Positions 19,069-20,716 of a stretch of 20,716 nucleotides of DNA are shown here, one piece after another. Source of the stretch: Magicicada cassinii (lineage: Eukaryota > Arthropoda > Insecta > Hemiptera > Cicadidae); assembly GCA_028571305.1 (NCBI GenBank), contig JAOXNS010399830.1, positions 1 to 20,716 of the forward strand. The letters run 5' to 3'. Position numbers and translations under genes: made by a program. Each line of letters opens with the position of its first letter. The first letter of the stretch is position 1. The notes below the pieces were generated by a model. The model made no database searches, was not told where the DNA came from, and saw only the letters and a program-made list of their open reading frames with translations.

Positions 19069-19327
19069 TATTAGCACATTTCAAATGACCCAGTTGGTTC
19101 TGGAGAGAATAAAGAATTACAGCAGGTCCCATGTGGAACGCATGGTAGACACGCGTATTCCTAAACAAGAGTTTGAATATAGGCTAGTGGGGACGAGAGA
19201 TCGTGGAAGACCCCGGAAAAAATGGTCAGAGACTCTGTGGAGTCGGAACGGGCTATAGCCCAAGCCATGTATTGAAGAAGAGAAGAAGAAGAAGAGCATA
19301 TCATTTTATTAGCACAATTCAAATGAC
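19069..19327 (+). mobile_element. LINE fragment 3: young 3' end with 21-bp target duplication
   Basis: From 19091 an uninterrupted frame reads LQLVLERIKNY, SHVERMVDTRIPKQEFEYRL, then GTRDRGRPRKKWSETLWSRN, ending GL and TAG at 19256-19258: 55 codons of LINE ORF C-terminus plus a stop. It is the same family as fragment 1 and keeps the reading frame that fragment 1 has lost. It lacks three residues next to NY relative to fragment 1. A GAA tail follows (19274-19295). The insert (19090-19306) is flanked by direct repeats at 19069-19089 and 19307-19327 that agree at 20 of 21 bases; both begin TATTAGCACA and end TTCAAATGAC with one internal difference. This is the expected product of target-primed reverse transcription. 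Only about 217 bases were inserted, a severe 5' truncation. Confidence 0.9.
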
Positions 19328-20014
19328 GGCGCGGTGTACTATCAATACGAATATTGCATTTACATTTGATATCATGTATTTTTGTAATTTTAGTTTCAAA
19401 TTACTTCGGAGACAAATTCGTATTAAAATCATGTGTTTATCTCTGATTTCAGCGTCCCAGATTTCGCGCCATGGATTATTTTTCTCGCACTTTGTTCCGT
19501 CCTTCACACGCCTCTGACATTCATAATACAACTTCAACTTCTAACTCGCATGTGCTCTTGTGAATAAAGTCTCGTGCTGTATATTAACTTTCTATTTATT
19601 ATTCTGTGTTCTGTGTATGCTATTCGGTGGGAGATATTTAATAACTTCGAAGTAATAAAGTATTCTCGGTGTCCACCGCTTTCAATTCAGTCGATATCCT
19701 GTTGACCGCTGTATTGAAGTAACACGTTTATACAGCGCTGCATGTTCAAGTACTTCGTTTCAAAATGACCGTATGTTTCCGTTTACATTTTCGTATCGAA
19801 TATGTAACACATCGTACACATTCAACCAAAACCATAAACATATCCAGCTTCTACAGCGTGTTGTATGATTGAAATGACTATTTCACAATTCTAGAATTCC
19901 CGTAGCTAATAATTTATTTTCAAACTTAACCAGCACAAGAACATTCTAGAATACGATTTCTTCCACCTTTGACTTTCCAAATCCACAAACGCGAAATGTT
20001 CCTAGTAAATAATA
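19328..20014. other. AT-rich stretch, no gene seen
   Basis: This is the continuation of the sequence interrupted by LINE fragment 3. Short frames only; no family recognised. Confidence 0.5.
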
Positions 20015-20028
20015 TTCTTCTTCTTCTC
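20015..20028 (-). repeat. Short TTC run, possible remnant LINE tail
   Basis: TTCTTCTTCTTCTC has the same repeat unit as the tails of LINE fragments 1-3 (GAA on the minus strand). The DNA to its right shows no recognisable LINE coding end, so it may be an extreme 5'-truncated insertion or a plain microsatellite. Confidence 0.35.
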
Positions 20029-20102
20029 TTGTATAAAGCAGTTAATGCTATTACGACCAATAAAATGTTGCAATAATGCTTACATTATGCCCACTTCGTT
20101 GG

Positions 20103-20120
20103 TTATTATTATTATTATTA
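20103..20120 (+). repeat. TTA microsatellite
   Basis: Six TTA units. Read on the minus strand, TACTCCAAAATAT then AATAATAAT resembles the tail context of the LINE at 12491-12712 (ACACCCAGAAT then AATAAT). It could be a tail remnant, but the similarity is too short to be sure. Confidence 0.6.
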
Positions 20121-20652
20121 TATTTTGGAGTATAGGACGCATGTATACATCATTCTAGTGAAGCAAAGTGTAAAGTAAGGATTTCATTTAAAAAAATAAT
20201 TTATTATTTTCATAATACAGTTTATAGTACAGTCCCTTATCCCAAGGTTTAAAATACAGTTGAGCTTCCATAACAGAAGCTGTTACAGAATTGGATACAA
20301 AATTTCAGTTAAAACTCCAAATTATGGAATATGAATTTTTTAAGTATAAGCTTATACAGGGAAAATGTTCAACTATAAAATAAAATAAAATTTTGATTTT
20401 TAACATTAATAAAACAGATAAGTTCAAATATTTCCAACTTTCTTCTAAAAATAATGTTTCTCTAAGGCTGCTTTAGAATAAAGTTAAAGATAAATTCGTA
20501 ATGTTATCTTACTTGTTTAATTTCATGTTTGTAAAACTTAATTAATGATGTATTTTCACAAAGTCATAAAAACTACACTATTTAGTCAAAAGGAGAACAT
20601 TTAGTAATTTAATGCAATATACTGGACGCAGGATACAATTATATAAATCGGT
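20121..20652. other. AT-rich stretch, partly 3' UTR of the LINE at the right edge
   Basis: Very AT-rich. The part nearest 20652 is expected to be the 3' UTR of the minus-strand LINE that follows. A block at 20259-20300 (CAGTTGAGCTTCCATAACAG, then AAGCTGTTAC) has an AGCTTC...GAAGCT stem and a superficial likeness to pogo/Tigger ends. No partner end was found. Confidence 0.4.
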
Positions 20653-20716
20653 TCATAACGTTATCCTACGTCTTCCGATCCCTAGTCTCCATTGGTCTCG
20701 ATCCAACCAAGATTCT
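20653..20716 (-). mobile_element. LINE fragment 5: ORF C-terminus cut by the right edge
   Basis: On the minus strand, from the window end, the frame reads ESWLDRDQWRLGIGRRRITL and then TGA (complement of 20653-20655). The DRD.WRLGIGRRR ending is typical of certain insect LINE endonuclease/reverse-transcriptase proteins, and the RGRP zone should lie just beyond the right edge. The frame is open over all 20 visible codons. An AT-rich 3' UTR follows leftwards. Length and integrity cannot be judged from this window. Confidence 0.7.

Noticed and set aside
19203-19517. 104-codon plus-strand frame overlapping LINE fragment 3
   Set aside because: It runs in a frame other than the LINE's own and reads through the GAA tail into flanking DNA.
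20259-20300. CAGTTGAGCTTCC block as a pogo/Tigger terminal inverted repeat
   Set aside because: No partner end within the window and no TA duplication could be paired. The likeness is superficial.
1-20716. tRNA genes, rRNA, CRISPR arrays, bacterial operons
   Set aside because: No A/B-box pair with a cloverleaf, no regularly spaced identical repeats and no prokaryotic coding density were seen.

Overview
This is AT-rich, non-prokaryotic DNA with no recognisable host gene. I found no host exon chain, no rRNA or tRNA gene, and no long open reading frame. It reads as intergenic or intronic DNA of an arthropod, most likely an insect. The LINE families (carboxy-terminal motifs such as YGSEAWTMT, KAKTHKGL, GCDISYRKDNN and WRLGIGRRR, with GAA or AAT tails) and a pogo/Tigger relic fit a large polyneopteran genome such as a cockroach, termite or relative. 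That placement is from memory of family style and is tentative.

Layout. Positions 1 to about 320 hold the end of a decayed Ty3/gypsy integrase, cut by the left edge. From 320 to about 11,000 the DNA is mostly featureless and AT-rich. It contains homopolymers, a CAG/TAG microsatellite, a more GC-rich block (about 4,960-5,390), two GC-rich islands sharing the 10-mer CACGCCGGCC (about 6,000-6,400 and 10,560-10,870), an 11-bp perfect hairpin (8,465-8,507) and a fragment of a dispersed repeat (3,399-3,450). From 11,029 to 16,440 the window is repeat-dense. Two pogo/Tigger transposase relics lie in the same direction 4.2 kb apart. Between them is a repeat with degenerate ~130-bp internal modules, a LINE 3' end inserted beside it with a 9-bp target duplication, and a duplicated hairpin unit. 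After another GC-rich island (about 16,735-16,920), positions 17,240-19,327 hold three LINE 3' ends. Two face each other tail to tail. The third is intact at its 3' end and flanked by a clean 21-bp target-site duplication. The right edge cuts a fifth LINE on the minus strand.

Nothing here works together as a pathway. The story is insertion history: several LINE families, each strongly 5'-truncated, and one Tigger lineage whose two copies share the same lost catalytic aspartate. The most informative items are the two LINE insertions with target duplications, the shared D-to-N change and the 17-bp direct repeats around Tigger copy 1, and the stem-conserving duplication at 14,668-14,826. I did not find a convincing undescribed functional system.
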